From Cylindrotheca closterium (lineage: Eukaryota; Bacillariophyta; Bacillariophyceae; Bacillariales; Bacillariaceae): a stretch of 64,000 nucleotides of DNA. The translations under genes were made by a program, and so were the position numbers. Below are positions 61,158-64,000 of this stretch, piece by piece; position 1 is the stretch's first letter; each line of letters begins with the position of its first letter. The notes below the pieces were generated by a model that was given only the letters and a program-made list of their open reading frames with translations, ran no database searches and was not told the origin of the DNA. The stretch spans positions 426,417-490,416 of the forward strand of contig CAKOGP040001224.1 in the NCBI GenBank assembly GCA_933822405.4, in the 5' to 3' direction.

Positions 61158-63204
61158 ATGTTGGCCACTTCCTCAGCGACTCGCTTCTTTGTCAAGAGGG
61201 CAATTCATCAAGGTGCAAGGACTGCATCTCGCGCATTTGCCAGCCAAGCTTGTGCATTCACCCCTCGAGGTGTCAAGGTAAGATCATGATTGTGAGAATG
61301 TGGTGTTGATGTGTCTGTCGTCGTGACACTTTTGAAAATGCCAACGACCAACCATTATGATCCGTCTATCTCTAGTTTGCCCCAAGAGAACAACCAGCGT
61401 ATAATAATAGCCAACGAGCTTTCAAGAGCACGCTTGCGGAACCACGCACATCTGCAGAATCACGTGACTCTTATAACATTTCACAAAATGTGGAAGGAAC
61501 CGATGCCTGTTTGAAGGTTGGCCTTGACAAACTTGGCATTACCAATCCTTCCATGATCCATCGAAACTTGACCTACCAAGAGTTGTACGAACATGAACAG
61601 GCTAACAAGGAAGGTGTTGTGGCCAAGGCTGAATACGGTGATACTTTTGCAGTCGACACTGGAAAGTACACTGGCCGTTCCCCCAAGGACAAATGGGTAG
61701 TCTTGAACCCAGGATCTGAAAGTGCCGAACATATGGATTGGAATGACATTAACCAACCCTGTGAACCATGGGTATTCGACGAGTTGTACGACAAGGCTGT
61801 CGCCCATTTCAACACGTTGGATAGATGCTATGTCTTTGACTGCTATGTCGGCGCAAGTCCCACCTCCCGAAGAAAGGTCCGATTTGTCCACGAAATGGCA
61901 TGGCAACAACATTTTGTTACCAATATGCTCATTCGTCCCGAGACGCCCGAAGAGCTTGAGAACTTTGAACCTGATTTCACAATCATCAATTGCTGCTCTC
62001 AGGAAGACACGGACTTTAAACGACACAAATTGAATTCGGAAACTGCGGCGGTCTTCAACGTTGAGAAGAGCAAAGCTGTTATCTTTGGCACATGGTATGG
62101 TGGAGAGAACAAAAAGGGAGTCTTTTCGTTGATGAACTACTGGCTGCCGCTCTCTGATCCTCCACAATTCCCAATGCATTGCTCCGCAAACGTTGGCAAG
62201 GAAGGAGACGTCGCCTTGTTCTTTGGACTCAGTGGAACAGGCAAGACGACTTTGTCTGCCGACCCACACCGTGCTTTGATCGGGGATGACGAGCATGGTT
62301 GGGATGAAGAGGGAGTATACAACTTCGAAGGAGGTTGCTACGCCAAGACCATCAACTTGTCGGAAGAGACCGAGCCAGATATCTACAGAGCCATCCATAC
62401 GGATGCACTCTTGGAAAATGTCAAGATTTTGGATGATATGACACCCGACTACGCTGATGTCACCAAGACGGAGAATGGACGAGTTTCGTATCCAATCTTT
62501 CACATTCCAAACTACGTGAGTACCTATGATAACATTGTTCGAATTGCAGGACCTGAGATACACAAAATTCATCGACTGACGCTTTCTTATTCCTATTCTT
62601 TTTACAGCACAAACCGCAAATGGCTGGACATCCAGAGAATATCATCTTCCTTTCCTGTGATGCCTTTGGAGTCTTGCCTCCTGTCGCCAAGCTAAGTAGT
62701 GGCGAAGCCATGTACCATTTCCTTTCTGGTTACACTGCCAAGGTTGCTGGTACGGAGCGTGGAATTGTCGAACCACAAGCTACATTTTCGACTTGTTTCG
62801 GTGCTGCTTTCATGACACTTCATCCTACAGTGTACGCAGACTTGCTACAACAAAAGTTGGACAAATACGGTACCCATACGTACTTGGTCAATTCTGGATG
62901 GTCTGGTGGTGCATATGGAGAAGGAAAACGCATGTCTATCAAGACAACTCGTACTTGTATTGATGCTATTTTGGATGGTTCCATTCAACATACTGAGTTC
63001 AAGAAGGACCCAATCTTTGGATTCGATGTTCCCGTTGCACTCGACGGAGTTGAACCAAGTGTTCTCGACATCCGAAGTACTTGGAGCGATCCAGAAAAGT
63101 ACGACAAACAAGCCAAGAAGCTAGCGCAAATGTATACTGATAACTTCAAGAAGTACGAAGGCAAGGGATCGGTTGACTACACCAAGTTCGGCCCACAAAT
63201 CTAA
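61158..63204 (+). CDS. PCK: Phosphoenolpyruvate carboxykinase (ATP)
   Basis: This ATP-dependent enzyme interconverts oxaloacetate and PEP. Coding exons are 61158-61277, 61375-62515 and 62608-63204. The third joins as [12 protein letters not shown], and exon 2 is in frame through [10 protein letters not shown], '[26 protein letters not shown]' (P-loop and metal site) and 'GCYAKTINL'. Exon 1 encodes [18 protein letters not shown]..., a basic, acid-free presequence typical of mitochondria. The problem: from ATG 61158 to the acceptor at 61374 the reading frame is off by one base (total 1858 nt), with a run of five C at 61379-61383. Four Cs would give [13 protein letters not shown] in frame (618 aa). 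Another ATG at 61081 gives an in-frame model with a different, less typical presequence, and ATG 61553 is a third, truncated option. I favour a homopolymer error or recent frameshift, but cannot decide. Confidence 0.9.
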
Positions 63205-63538
63205 CCGTGCCTTGTTTGACAAGGGTAGATATTGCATTGATGCTAGACATAAAACATATAGTACAAACCATACAGTTCAATGCCATGTTCTGTTGTAGGT
63301 TGTTGTATTAAGATTCCTTGTCCTGCAACGCGGTACACGTGTACAACCTGGTGGAACTGCCTTGAGAATAGATTTGGGCTAGATAAGTCCGTTGTTTCGC
63401 ACGTGTTTTTTGATCACCACCCAACATCCCGTGGGATTGACTAGCGTGATCAATTTCTACTTTGATCCACGCGAAAAGCTCTCACAAAATTCAAATCATC
63501 ACAGACTTGACAACACACGAAAGCAAATACCAACACCC

Positions 63539-63739
63539 ATGAGCCCTATTCCTCCTCCACCAGCATCCGACAGCATCACACAAAGCCCAAGACCAGTCAC
63601 CATGACTCCACACCGCCGCCGACCAAAGAAAACAACAAGTCCCAAGCGCACACGCAAATGTCAAGCACATTTGTACTCCTCGCCTGGGGCCTTGACGCGA
63701 AGAAAGTCAGCATCAGCACCATCTGATCCTCTTGTGTAA
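63539..63739 (+). CDS. Possible small basic protein
   Basis: An ATG at 63539 opens a 66-aa frame rich in Pro, Ser, Arg and Lys (MSPIPPPPASDSITQSP, then TPHRRRPKKTTSPKRTRK). I do not recognise it. A leader with A/C-rich sequence precedes it, and AATAAA-like signals (63784, 63797) follow. The low-complexity composition makes it uncertain; it might be untranslated RNA or chance. Confidence 0.3.
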   Translation: MSPIPPPPASDSITQSPRPVTMTPHRRRPKKTTSPKRTRKCQAHLYSSPGALTRRKSASAPSDPLV

Positions 63740-64000
63740 AGTGCTACAACAAAACATCTCTAAGAGCGAGAAAAGATAGAAAAAATAAAGTCTTACAATA
63801 AAATAGAATAGAAAGATCGAAATACAACTCTTCTTTTTGAGTAGTCCTAGCTTCTTCTTGCTGCTGTCTGTGAACTAATACCATTTAGGGGTAAGAACCT
63901 GGCGACATCCGTCAACGATGTGCCAGTATACTCTTGTCGCAGCTGCTTTTTGCTAGTTTGGACTACCGTGGAAAATGATGCTGGAACAAGATGATTATTC
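63740..64000. other. Window end, no gene seen
   Basis: The final 261 bp show AATAAA-type signals at 63784-63806 and no frame. Confidence 0.3.

Noticed and set aside
61481..62572. 363-codon frame on the minus strand
   Set aside because: Antisense to PEPCK, no domain; shadow frame.
1..64000. CRISPR array or bacterial operons
   Set aside because: No regularly spaced identical repeats, and genes have GT-AG introns and are not co-directional clusters.

Overview
The window is nuclear DNA from a stramenopile alga, most likely a diatom. The genes are eukaryotic, with zero to four short GT-AG introns of about 70-145 bp, and lie densely on both strands. Two proteins, pyruvate carboxylase and a YjbQ-family protein, begin with a signal peptide that ends in the Phe-containing cleavage motif typical of proteins imported into complex red plastids (SEA|FTNP and ATC|FLPS). 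The protein families, the diatom-type PPR protein and the pairing of pyruvate carboxylase with ATP-type PEP carboxykinase all agree. The species cannot be named from the sequence alone.

Layout. 1-11.2 kb: the 3' end of a gene with an RPA70N-like OB fold, a Rab7-like GTPase, pyruvate carboxylase, a DHHC palmitoyltransferase, a MYND-finger protein and an unrecognised gene. 11.5-19.3 kb: a Sec14-like CRAL-TRIO protein, three diverged RNase H-like genes in mixed orientation, a trypsin-like protease with three extra C-terminal domains, a plastid-type YjbQ protein and a Ser-rich hypothetical gene. 19.5-32.6 kb: a PH-domain PI4-kinase, divergent from a very large gene (2643 aa in three exons). That protein has an Arg/Ser-rich and acidic N-terminus, an internal GxGxxG dinucleotide-binding motif and about seven C-terminal membrane segments, and I recognise no full-length family for it.

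32.7-47.7 kb: a chalcone-isomerase-like protein, CSN8, a split 84-aa membrane protein, TAM41, a tRNA-Leu(AAG) and a bZIP factor whose upstream region is packed with TGACGT/ACGTCA sites. Then follow a membrane-anchored atypical kinase, TFIIF alpha, an Arg/Lys-rich hypothetical, NUDCD2, a PhoX-like protein and a sulfotransferase. 47.7-50.7 kb: a gene-poor stretch with a decayed TPR gene and a second tRNA-Leu. 50.7-64 kb: a PPR protein with unusually long repeats, a third identical tRNA-Leu, WDR5, ribosomal protein eL8, eIF3i (its ATG alone in the first coding exon), a GH43-like secreted protein with an EGF-like module, PEPCK with a reading-frame problem at its 5' end, and a possible small ORF.

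Most genes are unrelated housekeeping neighbours, as is usual in a compact eukaryotic genome. The functional links I see are C3/C4 carbon exchange (pyruvate carboxylase makes oxaloacetate, PEPCK decarboxylates it, and they appear to sit in different organelles) and possible bZIP control through CRE-like sites. The best candidates for something undescribed are the giant membrane protein, the RNase H trio, the CRE cluster and the kinase with altered HRD/DFG motifs.
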